Notes: generated by a model not told the origin, from the letters alone. 64,000 nt of DNA from Burkholderia sp. 4M9327F10 (GCF_005503145.1 NZ_SCNV01000004.1:62001-126000); one strand, 5' to 3'; positions 10,428 to 18,310 are shown, counted from the first letter of the stretch. Translations and numbers: made by a program.

Positions 10428-11228
10428 TCATCTCCTCACGGTGTTTTGCAGAGCTTGTAATACGCCTAGCTGGCGGAGCATCGAGGCCGACATCTGTTGC
10501 GTCTGCAAATTCAGTTGCAACGCGTTGGCGACTTGCTGGTTGTTGCCTGCAATCTGTAATAGTTGAGCGATCGTGCCGGCCTGTTGTGACGCACCCGGCA
10601 TGATGGTTTGTGTGGCGAGGCCCGCCGGCGTCTGTAGCGTGATTGAAACGCCGCCGTTGCCGAACGTGATGCCGGCTTTTACGGAACCGTTCGCGTTGCT
10701 GGCGAAGGCGCCGGTTTCGTTGTTATACGTGCCGCCCGAGAGGCTGCCCGTCGACGGGTTGAAATCGATCACCGCCTGGTTGGTGCCGGTGTTGCCGTTG
10801 CCGGCCACCTGGGTGATCTGCGAGACGCCGTTGACGCTGGTGTTCTGGCCGCCCGTGGCGCTGGCGTTCGGATTGGCGCCGTTGCCGGCTGAACTGTTCG
10901 GGCCGACCACGGCGGCCGACGAACTCACCTGCACGCTCACCTGGTTGAGCGCGTTGGTGACGATGGAAAGTGCCCCCTGGGCGACGGCGGTGGTGCCGTT
11001 GGGCAGGCTCCATTGCGACAGCAGGTTGACGACGAGGCCGGAAATGATGTCGCCGGCAACACCTTTGCCGCTTTGCGATGCGAGGACGGTGTCGTCGACC
11101 GGTTGCAGATTGACGGCGGCGACGTCTTCAAAGACAGGGGAGGTCGGCTCGGCAGCGCGCGCGACCGTGGCAAGGCTGCACGTTGCGAAACATAACGCGC
11201 AGCCGACGGAGAGAAAGTTTCGATCCAT
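10428..11228 (-). CDS. Secreted accessory protein in FapE position
   Basis: A 266-residue protein with a signal peptide (cleavage near ARA-AE, residues 24-26). The middle holds one copy of a motif like those of the fibre subunits, GVSQITQVAGNGNTGTN (residues 134-150), and a second looser one, LQIAGNNQQVANAL (224-237). The C-terminus is Gln- and Leu-rich and predicted helical. It starts six bases after the fapD-like stop, so the two are co-translated. In Pseudomonas this slot holds FapE, a minor fibre component; here the call is by position and motif, not by recognised full-length similarity. Confidence 0.6.
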   Translation of the reverse strand: MDRNFLSVGCALCFATCSLATVARAAEPTSPVFEDVAAVNLQPVDDTVLASQSGKGVAGDIISGLVVNLLSQWSLPNGTTAVAQGALSIVTNALNQVSVQVSSSAAVVGPNSSAGNGANPNASATGGQNTSVNGVSQITQVAGNGNTGTNQAVIDFNPSTGSLSGGTYNNETGAFASNANGSVKAGITFGNGGVSITLQTPAGLATQTIMPGASQQAGTIAQLLQIAGNNQQVANALQLNLQTQQMSASMLRQLGVLQALQNTVRR

Positions 11229-11234
11229 GATGAG

Positions 11235-11945
11235 TCAGAACAACTCTGCCTTGATCAAACCGTATTCAACAAAGGGTGTCGTTGCCGTGCCGTTTTCGAG
11301 CGCACGTTCGCGCAGCTTGAGCGCGATCGACTCGTTGCCTTGCAATAGCGGTGAATCCTCCAAGAATGGCTTGCCGACGACAGCGAACACGAGACCGTTC
11401 CACTTCTCGTCGAAGTCTTTTTCCATGATGATGCGGTTGCCGAGCGCAGGATCGGCCACGAAGATGCGGCCGTTTTCGGCATGCTTGACGATCACGAAGT
11501 GTTCGTAGCCGTCGCTGTTCATCAGCACGAGGACAGGAATCTGCAGGTGGTAGAGCGCGTCGGGTGCGACCCGGAAACCGCGGCCGCGCAGGCCGAGCGT
11601 CTCGACGAACTTCTTCATGTCGAGCATCGAGAAGCCGTTTTTCACCACCACTTCCGGTGTCGAAAACACCATCATGCGGCGGATCATTTCAGTTTCGGGA
11701 ATGTCGATGCCGTAGCCGTACTTCAGCAGCGTGGCGAGTGCCGCAGAGCCGCAGCTATAGTCGTAGCGCTGCGAGACGATGTGGTTGTAGCGCAGATCGC
11801 GGATCGAGTTCACCTTCATGTCGAAAGGCACACCCGCGGCGGCGTACATGTTGAGCGCACTCTGGGCGTGGCCTGCCGGTGACAGAACCAGTCCCATTCC
11901 TAGCGCCAGAAAAAATCCAAGCGTTACCCTGCTCACCCCGAACAT
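11235..11945 (-). CDS. fapD: FapD-like periplasmic C39 cysteine peptidase
   Basis: A 236-residue protein with a signal peptide (GHA-QS near residue 28) and one C39 peptidase domain. The catalytic set is complete: Gln59 and Cys65 in QRYDYSCGSAAL, His149 in GYEHFVIV and Asp165 in ADPALG. C39 enzymes cut after double glycine in bacteriocin leaders, but there they are fused to ABC exporters; a free, exported C39 domain between amyloid-type subunits and a FapF-type barrel is the FapD arrangement. FapD is needed for Fap fibre export in Pseudomonas. About 67 bases separate it from the fapC-like gene. Confidence 0.87.
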   Translation of the reverse strand: MFGVSRVTLGFFLALGMGLVLSPAGHAQSALNMYAAAGVPFDMKVNSIRDLRYNHIVSQRYDYSCGSAALATLLKYGYGIDIPETEMIRRMMVFSTPEVVVKNGFSMLDMKKFVETLGLRGRGFRVAPDALYHLQIPVLVLMNSDGYEHFVIVKHAENGRIFVADPALGNRIIMEKDFDEKWNGLVFAVVGKPFLEDSPLLQGNESIALKLRERALENGTATTPFVEYGLIKAELF

Positions 11946-12012
11946 GGTATTTCCCCCTGCGGAGACAGCCGGTCAGCCCGAGGGCTGACCGGTGCCTTCC
12001 TGCGTTGATGCT

Positions 12013-13410
12013 TTACTTGCTGAGCGACACGCTGGCGACTGCGAGGCCGTTGTGTTGCAGGTTGCCTACCCCCGACGCGATGTTCACGCCGATGTTGCCG
12101 CTTGCGTTGGCGAGAGCGCCCGCGCCGAGCGATGCCGAACCGGTAAATTCACCGTTCACTTCAGCTGCGGCGGTCTGGCAGTTCTGATCGCTGGCGATCA
12201 CTTCACCGCCATTGCCACTGTCATGACCCCACCAGCCCTTGCCGCTCGGGTCGGCCGTCGTGGCCGAGGCAGCGAGGCTGTTGTTCTGCACGTTGCCTAC
12301 ACCGGATGCGACGTTCACACCGATGTTGCCGGTGGCGCCTGCCAGTGCATCGGTTCCGACGGCGGAGACGAAGTTGAAGTCACCCACTGTCGCCTTGCCG
12401 CTGGAAGCCTGGGTCGAGTAGATCTGCGCCGTGCCGAATACCGGGCCCACATCCATGTTCGACAGGGCAGCGTCGTTGGACTGTGCGTTGTCCACGCCGG
12501 TGGCGACGTTGACGCCGATGTTGCCGTTCGCGAGGCCCAGTGCACCGTCGCCGATGCCAGCCGACATGGTGGTCGGGGTTTCGGTGTTGATGTGCTGGGT
12601 GATGCTGCCCGTCACGGTTACGGTGCCCTTGTTGTCGGACGAGTCATGAGTCCAGCCGTAGGCGTAGCTGCCTTCCGAGACGCTGGCGGCTTCCTTGCTG
12701 CCGCTGCCGCTGTAGGTCTCGGTTGCCGTGCTCGTGCTGGCCGCTGCGTAGCCGCCGTAAGCCACGCCGTAGCCCGCTGCTGCTGCCGCGAAGCCGCCGC
12801 CGTAGTTATCCGAGACGTGCGTGTTCAGGGCTGCGGCGAAACCCGCTGCCAGGCCGCCGAAGATCACGCCAGGGCCGCCGCCGAGACCGGCGATAAAGCC
12901 GGCGGCGAGGAAGCCGTTCGCCGAAGCGTGCGTGTTCAGGTAGTTGTAGCCCTGATAGGCCGTCGAGATGCCGGTGGCAAAGCCGCCCCCTGCGATAAAG
13001 CCGGCGCTGGACGACGCGGTCTTCGTCTGCGTGTTGGTCTTGTTGTACGCGTAGGCGCTCGCGTCGTACGACTGGCTGGCGTGCCAGCCGCTGCCGCTGC
13101 CGCTGGCGTCGTTCCAGCTATTCGACGTGTTGATCTTGGTCGTGACATTGCCGGAGACGTAGCTCTGCGGCGGCGTCTTCAGGTCGACACCGCCGACGTC
13201 CACGTTTTGCGTGTTGTTGACCGTGGCGCCCGAGCTGCTCGACACGTCGACATGGCCACGCAGCGTGATGAAGCCGAATTCGCCGATGTCGGTGTAGACG
13301 TTGGTTGCCGTAAAGAGCTCAGCCGGGTCGCAGCCGGCCGTGCATTCGGCGTAGGCCGAACTTGCTGCCATCGTCGAAAGAACAGCTGCTGCAATGAGAG
13401 TGCGCTTCAT
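12013..13410 (-). CDS. fapC: FapC-like major amyloid subunit with three imperfect repeats
   Basis: 465 residues. The signal peptide ends at AYA-EC (residue 21). Residues 135-225 are rich in Gly, Ala, Tyr and Phe. The C-terminal part holds three repeats with the core GNIGVNVA(S/T)GVxNxQxN, beginning at residues 296, 361 and 438 and separated by polar linkers. Pseudomonas FapC has the same plan: three repeats with conserved Asn/Gln, split by two linkers, which stack into the fibre. The protein lacks the C-terminal CxxC of FapC but has two Cys (residues 23 and 27) just after the signal peptide. GGAG lies eight bases before the ATG. Confidence 0.8.
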   Translation of the reverse strand: MKRTLIAAAVLSTMAASSAYAECTAGCDPAELFTATNVYTDIGEFGFITLRGHVDVSSSSGATVNNTQNVDVGGVDLKTPPQSYVSGNVTTKINTSNSWNDASGSGSGWHASQSYDASAYAYNKTNTQTKTASSSAGFIAGGGFATGISTAYQGYNYLNTHASANGFLAAGFIAGLGGGPGVIFGGLAAGFAAALNTHVSDNYGGGFAAAAAGYGVAYGGYAAASTSTATETYSGSGSKEAASVSEGSYAYGWTHDSSDNKGTVTVTGSITQHINTETPTTMSAGIGDGALGLANGNIGVNVATGVDNAQSNDAALSNMDVGPVFGTAQIYSTQASSGKATVGDFNFVSAVGTDALAGATGNIGVNVASGVGNVQNNSLAASATTADPSGKGWWGHDSGNGGEVIASDQNCQTAAAEVNGEFTGSASLGAGALANASGNIGVNIASGVGNLQHNGLAVASVSLSK

Positions 13411-13439
13411 GATGACGCTCCGATAAAGAGTGTGGCTCG

Positions 13440-14105
13440 TTAGAAAAAGGTGCCCGCCGGGGGACGGAGCACAAAACTGTTTGAACTGACATTGCCTGTG
13501 CCAGCAGCCTGGTTGATCTGGACGATGCCACTGACGCTCTTGAGCGCATCCGAACCGATGGACACTTCGCGTGCGTCGTGGTTTTGACCAGAACCGACTG
13601 AGCTGCTGTTTTTGGCGGTCGTAGCGGATAGCACCCCATCCGCTACGATCTCCCCTTCAACCGGAGCAGAGCCGATCAAGGCGCTGTTCCGCTGAAGATT
13701 CCCTACACCCGCCGACTGATTCACTTCGATAAGGCCAGAGGTGTTTGAAAATGCGTTGTTATCGATGTCGCTGCGCGCGGCCGTCGTCTTCGCGTTGGTC
13801 GACGCGCTCTGGGAGCTGCCGATCAGGCCGAGGAGCGGCGCAGGGCCGTTGGTCAGCGCGCCTTGATTGGTTTGCGCGTTGTCGAGGCCCGATGCCTCGT
13901 TGATCGCGACAACCCCAACCGCGCCGTTGGCCACGCCGCTGCCGATCAGCGACTGCACGTCGACCTGGGCGGGCGGCGTGAGAGCCTGCGCCTGAACCTG
14001 AGCCGCGAGGCCCAGCGAGCCGAGCGAAGCGAGGACGATCAAGGGACGGCGTAACCGCAGACGTGATGGCATGATGTGTTTGGCCTGTGTGTTTGAAGTT
14101 GTCAT
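13440..14105 (-). CDS. fapB: FapB-like minor amyloid subunit with three repeats
   Basis: 221 residues with a signal peptide ending near residue 40 (VQA-QA). Three repeats share the pattern (V/I)xxNxA(S/A)GxxNxxxN, at residues 65-80, 125-140 and 194-209. The spacing (60 and 69 residues) is close to that in the following fapC-like protein (65 and 77), although the repeats are degenerate; the third lacks the Gln. The start ATG overlaps the preceding stop (ATGA), so it is coupled to 14102-14620. Position before fapC and the same repeat geometry suggest a nucleator/minor subunit like FapB. Confidence 0.68.
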   Translation of the reverse strand: MTTSNTQAKHIMPSRLRLRRPLIVLASLGSLGLAAQVQAQALTPPAQVDVQSLIGSGVANGAVGVVAINEASGLDNAQTNQGALTNGPAPLLGLIGSSQSASTNAKTTAARSDIDNNAFSNTSGLIEVNQSAGVGNLQRNSALIGSAPVEGEIVADGVLSATTAKNSSSVGSGQNHDAREVSIGSDALKSVSGIVQINQAAGTGNVSSNSFVLRPPAGTFF

Positions 14106-14620
14106 TTCAGCGCTCCCATCGCCGCGCCGAGCGGGGCGAGTGCGCCGTTTACCGATTGGGCAATCGAGCTGCCGATCCCACCGGCGCCGCCGAGCCCTGC
14201 AGCCGCACCCACCGGCGCGCCGCTGCCGTTGCCCGTGAGCAGATGCTCGAGCCCGCCCACGCCGTTGGCGCCCGTCAACCCGGGCAGTGCGCCGTTGCCG
14301 GCGACGCCCGCGGTGCCGTGTGCGCCGAGCAGGTCGAGATCGCTCGCCATTGCGCCGAGCGCCGCATCGAACGTGGCTGCCGGGAAGGTTTCCACCTGCA
14401 CGGCGATCGGATCTGCGCTCTTCGGCACCGACACGAAGGCGTCACGCGGCGTGACATCGCGCTCGATGATCAGGTTGCCCGGCTGGCTGACCTCCTGCGC
14501 GGCCGCCTGCACAGCGGCGCCGGCGGCGAGCACGCTCAGCAGCACGCCGATTGCGGCGGTGCGGGGACGGCGGGTGCCGCAGATGAGCGTGCGGCGCGGC
14601 GTCTGGGTTGAGGCGGTCAT
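14102..14620 (-). CDS. Small secreted protein of the Fap-like operon, unknown
   Basis: 172 residues: a twin-arginine-free signal peptide with a long Arg-rich N-region (cleavage near AAA-QE, residue 41), a middle of about 50 residues (EVSQPGNLIIERDVTPRD...), and a Gly/Ala-rich tail (residues 100-165) that could form loose helices or loops. AAGGAG lies six bases before the ATG. The stop overlaps the start of the fapB-like gene. I do not recognise the family. By position it could act as FapA, the secreted chaperone-like protein encoded upstream of fapB, but so could 14711-15226. Confidence 0.6.
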   Translation of the reverse strand: MTASTQTPRRTLICGTRRPRTAAIGVLLSVLAAGAAVQAAAQEVSQPGNLIIERDVTPRDAFVSVPKSADPIAVQVETFPAATFDAALGAMASDLDLLGAHGTAGVAGNGALPGLTGANGVGGLEHLLTGNGSGAPVGAAAGLGGAGGIGSSIAQSVNGALAPLGAAMGALK

Positions 14621-14710
14621 GTCGGCTCCTTGCTGGCGGACGGACCTTCGGACCTTCGCGTTCGGACGGCGGGCGTGGGTGGCTACGGGCAGCCGGCGCG
14701 CGCCATATAC

Positions 14711-15226
14711 CTAATTTCGCTGGTAGCTCGTCACGTTGCCCTGTGCTGAGCGGGCCACGTCGACAGGGATCGGCAGCGGCGACGGCGGGACGATTTCGTC
14801 CCACAGCGTCACGCCGTTGCCACCGTTGCCGGCGCTGCGCATCAGTTGCGGCGTGGCGGCCACCATCAACATGCCGCTGAAGCCGCCGCGCTGCTGCGAG
14901 AGCGCCTGGTCGTCGAGCGCCGGGTCGTTGACGCTGACCGTATCGACGGCCGCCGCGTCCGCGGGAATGCTCAGCGCATCGCCGGTGAGATCGCTGCGGG
15001 TGTCAGCGGGATTCACGGTGTCGGCTGCGTCGCTGACCACCGTATCCGGGGCCGCTACCGCTGCGGGCGACACGCTCGCGAGGGTGACGGACCCGGTATC
15101 GGGGGAACTGGCTGTGACGGGTTCCTGGGCGTTGACACCCGGGGGCAGCGCCGCCAGCAACAGCGCGGCGCATAATGCGGCGTGAGGCTGAAAGTGGCGC
15201 AGATCGATGCGGAAAGCGAGTCGCAT
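14711..15226 (-). CDS. First gene of the Fap-like operon, secreted, unknown
   Basis: 171 residues with a signal peptide (VNA-QE near residue 34), then an acidic, Thr/Ser/Ala-rich region without Cys, and a C-terminal part with QQRGGFSGMLMVAATPQLMR and a proline-rich SPLPIPVDVARS. The gene starts at ATG 15226, seven bases after AAGGAG; the in-frame extension to 15340 is excluded because it would run across the sigma-54 promoter. Being first after the promoter makes it a FapA candidate, but I do not recognise the sequence. The 90 bases to the next gene show no clear terminator. Confidence 0.62.
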   Translation of the reverse strand: MRLAFRIDLRHFQPHAALCAALLLAALPPGVNAQEPVTASSPDTGSVTLASVSPAAVAAPDTVVSDAADTVNPADTRSDLTGDALSIPADAAAVDTVSVNDPALDDQALSQQRGGFSGMLMVAATPQLMRSAGNGGNGVTLWDEIVPPSPLPIPVDVARSAQGNVTSYQRN

Positions 15227-15253
15227 GGTGTGTCTCCTTGGTGCAGGACTTTT

Positions 15254-15269
15254 AGCGAAACATGTGCCA
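15254..15269 (-). promoter_or_regulatory. Sigma-54 promoter (-24/-12) of the Fap-like operon
   Basis: On the minus strand the sequence is TGGCACATGTTTCGCT. Against the consensus TGGCAC-N5-TTGCW it matches the whole -24 box and four of five bases of the -12 box (TCGCT for TTGCT). The invariant GG and GC are ten bases apart as required. Transcription should begin near 15243, giving a leader of about 17 bases with the AAGGAG site and the ATG at 15226. Confidence 0.75.
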
Positions 15270-15344
15270 TGGGCCGCAATCCGTTGATGTGATTGGGTGC
15301 GAGGATGGCGATGAAGAGCCGATATGCGAAAAACAGGCAAAAAC

Positions 15345-15360
15345 GTTTCAGGCCTGAAAC
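15345..15360. promoter_or_regulatory. 16-bp perfect palindrome, probable activator site
   Basis: GTTTCAGGCCTGAAAC reads the same on both strands. It lies about 75 bases upstream of the -24 box and 100 bases from the likely transcription start, a normal distance for an enhancer-binding protein site. The Fis-type helix-turn-helix of the two flanking regulators would bind a palindrome as a dimer. That it is their site is inferred. Confidence 0.6.
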
Positions 15361-15702
15361 GGGCGGCAGGAAATACCGATAATTCGCAATTGGCAGCTGT
15401 ACGCTAAACGTCAGGGTAGACACGTAGCTAGCGACCCTGGAAACGGTTTTATTCAGCTTGCGCAGACTTGCCTAACGCCCGCCCAGCCTTGCTGGACGGC
15501 GAAAGGAGCGATTAAATTCGCATATTTGTTTTCGAAGCGGCGCGCGTATAGTAAGCTCTCGAAAACAGAGTCACATTTAAAAAAAGCCCGAGGTTGGGCC
15601 GTCTCAATCACACACGCCGCTTTTCGGGGATCAGCTGTCCGCACGGAATGGAATGGCCGTTCGGTATTTGCTATGCGCGAATCCCGAAGTGAGTCAACGT
15701 GT

Positions 15703-15718
15703 CTGAAACATGTTCAGG
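15703..15718. promoter_or_regulatory. Imperfect palindrome before the second regulator gene
   Basis: CTGAAACATGTTCAGG contains CTGAA and TTCAG arms around a five-base centre and shares the CTGAAAC half-site with the palindrome at 15345, in the opposite arrangement. It ends 45 bases before the ATG at 15764, so it could serve autoregulation. One short match alone is weak evidence. Confidence 0.35.
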
Positions 15719-15763
15719 TGCGTGCCGTCATCCTTAACGTTCGTTGACGAGAGGATCTGAATA

Positions 15764-17155
15764 ATGGAACCCGCAACGCGGCAACTGATTTACGTTTCGC
15801 GTGACCCTAGCGCGGAATTGAATACCAGGTTTAACCAGCGTGGCTGGCACGTCGAAGTGGTCGGTTCGGCGCGCGACGTGCGCCGCGCCGTGCGCGCCGG
15901 TATGGCCGCGGGTGGCCTGCTCGACCTGTCGAGCCATTTCCAGCAGCATGAGATCGCCGCGTTCGAGTCGTGCCTGACGATGCCGAACGTCGGCTGGGTG
16001 GCTGCCACCATGCCCGGTCAGCTGCAGGACGCGGCCTTGCGCCGGCTCGTGCGCGACTACTGTTTCGACTACGTAACGGTGCCTTACTCGGGCGACAGGA
16101 TCGTCGACTCGGTGGGCCACGCCTACGGCATGATCTCGCTCGGCGAGCCCGCTTCCAACGACGGCACGCCGAACGGCACGGAAGGCGAAATGGTCGGCTC
16201 GTGCGACGCTATGCTGGCGCTGTTCCGCTCGATCCGCAAGGTGGCAATGACCGACGCACCGGTGTTTATCTCGGGCGAATCGGGCACCGGCAAGGAACTC
16301 ACCGCAGTGGCGATCCACGAACGCTCGGCACGGCGCGGCGCGCCGTTCGTGCCGATCAATTGCGGTGCGATTCCGCCTCACCTGCTGCAATCGGAGCTGT
16401 TCGGCTACGAGCGCGGCGCCTTTACCGGCGCCAACCAGCGCAAGATCGGCCGGGTCGAGGCCGCCAATGGCGGTACGCTGTTCCTCGACGAAATCGGCGA
16501 CCTGCCGCTCGAAAGCCAGGCGAGCCTGCTGCGCTTCCTGCAGGAGCGCAAGGTGGAGCGCCTGGGCGGCCATGGTGCGGTGGATGTCGATGTGCGCATT
16601 ATCTCGGCTACCCACGTGGACATGAACGCGGCGATGATCGAAGGACGCTTCCGCTCGGATCTTTATCACCGCCTGTGCGTGCTGCAGATCGACGAACCGC
16701 CGTTGCGCGCACGTGGTAAGGATATCGAACTACTTGCGCGGCACATGCTGGAACGTTTCAGAAAAGATGCAAGCCGCCGCCTGCGCGGTTTCGCGCCCGA
16801 CGCAATCGCCGCGCTGCACAACTACAGCTGGCCGGGCAACGTGCGCGAACTGATCAACCGGGTGCGGCGCGCGATCGTCATGTCGGAAGGGCGCGCAATC
16901 ACTGCCCGCGATCTCGAGCTTGCGGAATACGTGGAGATCGTGCCGGTGTCGCTCGCTCAGGCGCGCGAAGCGGCGGAGCGCCAGGCCATCGAACTGGCGC
17001 TGCTGCGCCATCGCGGCCGGCTCGGCGATGCGGCCCAGGAACTGGGCATCTCGCGGGTCACGCTGTACCGTTTGCTGTGCGCGCACGGCATGCGCCATAT
17101 GGAAGGCGAACCGATCGGCGCGCATGCTGAGCCCGCCACCATGCCGCATATCTGA
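15764..17155 (+). CDS. Sigma-54 enhancer-binding regulator, VpsR/BerB-like (paralogue 2)
   Basis: 463 residues with the same domain order as 7198-8820 but without its long N-terminal tail: receiver-like domain (residues 7-125, Asp54 in GLLDLS), AAA+ domain with Walker A GESGTGKE (171-178), GAFTGA (218-223) and Walker B GGTLFLDEIGD, and a C-terminal Fis-type helix-turn-helix ([13 protein letters not shown]). The AAA+ regions of the two proteins are nearly the same over long stretches, so they arose by duplication. It is transcribed away from the operon. VpsR and BerB bind cyclic di-GMP; whether this one does is inferred from the receiver pattern (YCFDYVTVP, HAYGM). Confidence 0.92.
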   Translation: MEPATRQLIYVSRDPSAELNTRFNQRGWHVEVVGSARDVRRAVRAGMAAGGLLDLSSHFQQHEIAAFESCLTMPNVGWVAATMPGQLQDAALRRLVRDYCFDYVTVPYSGDRIVDSVGHAYGMISLGEPASNDGTPNGTEGEMVGSCDAMLALFRSIRKVAMTDAPVFISGESGTGKELTAVAIHERSARRGAPFVPINCGAIPPHLLQSELFGYERGAFTGANQRKIGRVEAANGGTLFLDEIGDLPLESQASLLRFLQERKVERLGGHGAVDVDVRIISATHVDMNAAMIEGRFRSDLYHRLCVLQIDEPPLRARGKDIELLARHMLERFRKDASRRLRGFAPDAIAALHNYSWPGNVRELINRVRRAIVMSEGRAITARDLELAEYVEIVPVSLAQAREAAERQAIELALLRHRGRLGDAAQELGISRVTLYRLLCAHGMRHMEGEPIGAHAEPATMPHI

Positions 17156-17338
17156 GCGGCAGACATAGCTGTGGCAGTGAGCCTCGGCGCGGTTCTGGCA
17201 GACGTGGTTGAGAGCGTTTGCAAACAGGTGCTGATGCGGCAGAAAAGGCGGGCCGGCGCACCGGTCGTCCACGCTTGCTAGAATCGGGTTTTGTCGCAAA
17301 AAATCCTGGGCGCTCGGCGCCGGGCTGAAGGAACCCGA

Positions 17339-18310
17339 ATGAAACAATACCTCGACCTCGTCCGCTCGATTCTCGACACCGGCACGTGGCAGGAGAACCG
17401 TACCGGCATCCGTACCATCAGCATGCCGGGCGCGATGCTCCGCTTCGATCTCCAGCAGGGTTTCCCCGCCGTCACCACCAAGAAGCTCGCCTTCAAATCG
17501 GCGATTGGCGAACTCGTTGGGTTCCTGCGCGCCTCGCGTAGCGCGGCGGACTTCCGCGATCTCGGCTGCAAGGTCTGGGACGCGAATGCCAATCAGAATC
17601 CGCAGTGGCTGGCCAATCCGTATCGTGAGGGCCCGGACGACCTCGGCGACGTGTATGGCGTGCAATGGCGCAAATGGCCGGCCTACAAGGTGCTGGACGC
17701 GTCGGCGAGCGCGCGGATCGAGGATGCGACGGGGCGCGGCTACCGGGTAATCACCGAATTCGAGGAAGACGGCAGCCGCAAGGTATTGCTCTACAAGGCA
17801 ATCGACCAGTTGCGCCAGTGCCTCGACACGATCATGCAGAACCCCGCCGACCGCCGCATTCTGTTTCATGCGTGGAACCCTGCGGTGCTGGAGGAGATCG
17901 CGCTGCCGGCGTGCCACCTGCTGTATCAGTTCCTGCCGAACGCAGCGCGCCGGGAAATCTCCCTGTGCCTGTACATTCGCAGCAATGACGTGGGCCTCGG
18001 CACGCCGTTCAACCTGACCGAAGGGGCGGCGCTGCTGCATCTGGTCGGGCGGCTGACCGGCTATACGCCGCGCTGGTTCACGTACTTCATCGGCGATGCC
18101 CACATCTACGAGAACCAGCTCGACATGCTGCAGCGGCAGATTGGCCGCGAGCCGTATGAGAGCCCGCAACTGGCGATTGCGGAGCGGGTGCCTGAGTATG
18201 CGAAAACCGGCGTGTATGAGCCGGAGTGGCTCGAGAAAATCGAGCCGTCGGACTTCTCGCTGGTCGGCTACCGGCATCACGAGCCGCTGACCGCGCCGAT
18301 GGCCGTTTGA
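17339..18310 (+). CDS. thyA: Thymidylate synthase
   Basis: ThyA methylates dUMP to dTMP using methylene-tetrahydrofolate, producing the dihydrofolate that FolA recycles. The 323 residues carry ENRTGIRT near the N-terminus, the catalytic Cys in LPACHLL, and the substrate-binding [13 protein letters not shown]. The protein is longer than E. coli ThyA (264), mainly because of an insert around residues 110-160 ([28 protein letters not shown]). The ATG at 17339 follows GAAGGA and begins MKQYLD like the family; the frame extends 16 codons upstream. Confidence 0.96.
   Translation: MKQYLDLVRSILDTGTWQENRTGIRTISMPGAMLRFDLQQGFPAVTTKKLAFKSAIGELVGFLRASRSAADFRDLGCKVWDANANQNPQWLANPYREGPDDLGDVYGVQWRKWPAYKVLDASASARIEDATGRGYRVITEFEEDGSRKVLLYKAIDQLRQCLDTIMQNPADRRILFHAWNPAVLEEIALPACHLLYQFLPNAARREISLCLYIRSNDVGLGTPFNLTEGAALLHLVGRLTGYTPRWFTYFIGDAHIYENQLDMLQRQIGREPYESPQLAIAERVPEYAKTGVYEPEWLEKIEPSDFSLVGYRHHEPLTAPMAV

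Larger units (their letters stand above)
15227..15763. other. Divergent regulatory region of the Fap-like block
   Basis: 537 bases without a supported gene, between the leftward operon and the rightward regulator gene. It holds the sigma-54 promoter, the two palindromic sites described separately, and an AT-rich part (15500-15590) with a TATAGT at 15547 that could be a -10 box for the regulator gene, though no good -35 box is seen at the right distance. The base composition is clearly lower in GC than the flanking genes. Confidence 0.7.

Noticed and set aside
11235..11945. Bacteriocin processing as the role of the C39 peptidase
   Set aside because: There is no ABC exporter, immunity gene or double-glycine precursor nearby, and the enzyme has its own signal peptide; the FapD-type reading fits the neighbours better.
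15654..15672. A second sigma-54-like element on the plus strand before the divergent regulator gene
   Set aside because: The GG and GC are 13 bases apart instead of 10, so the spacing excludes sigma-54 binding.
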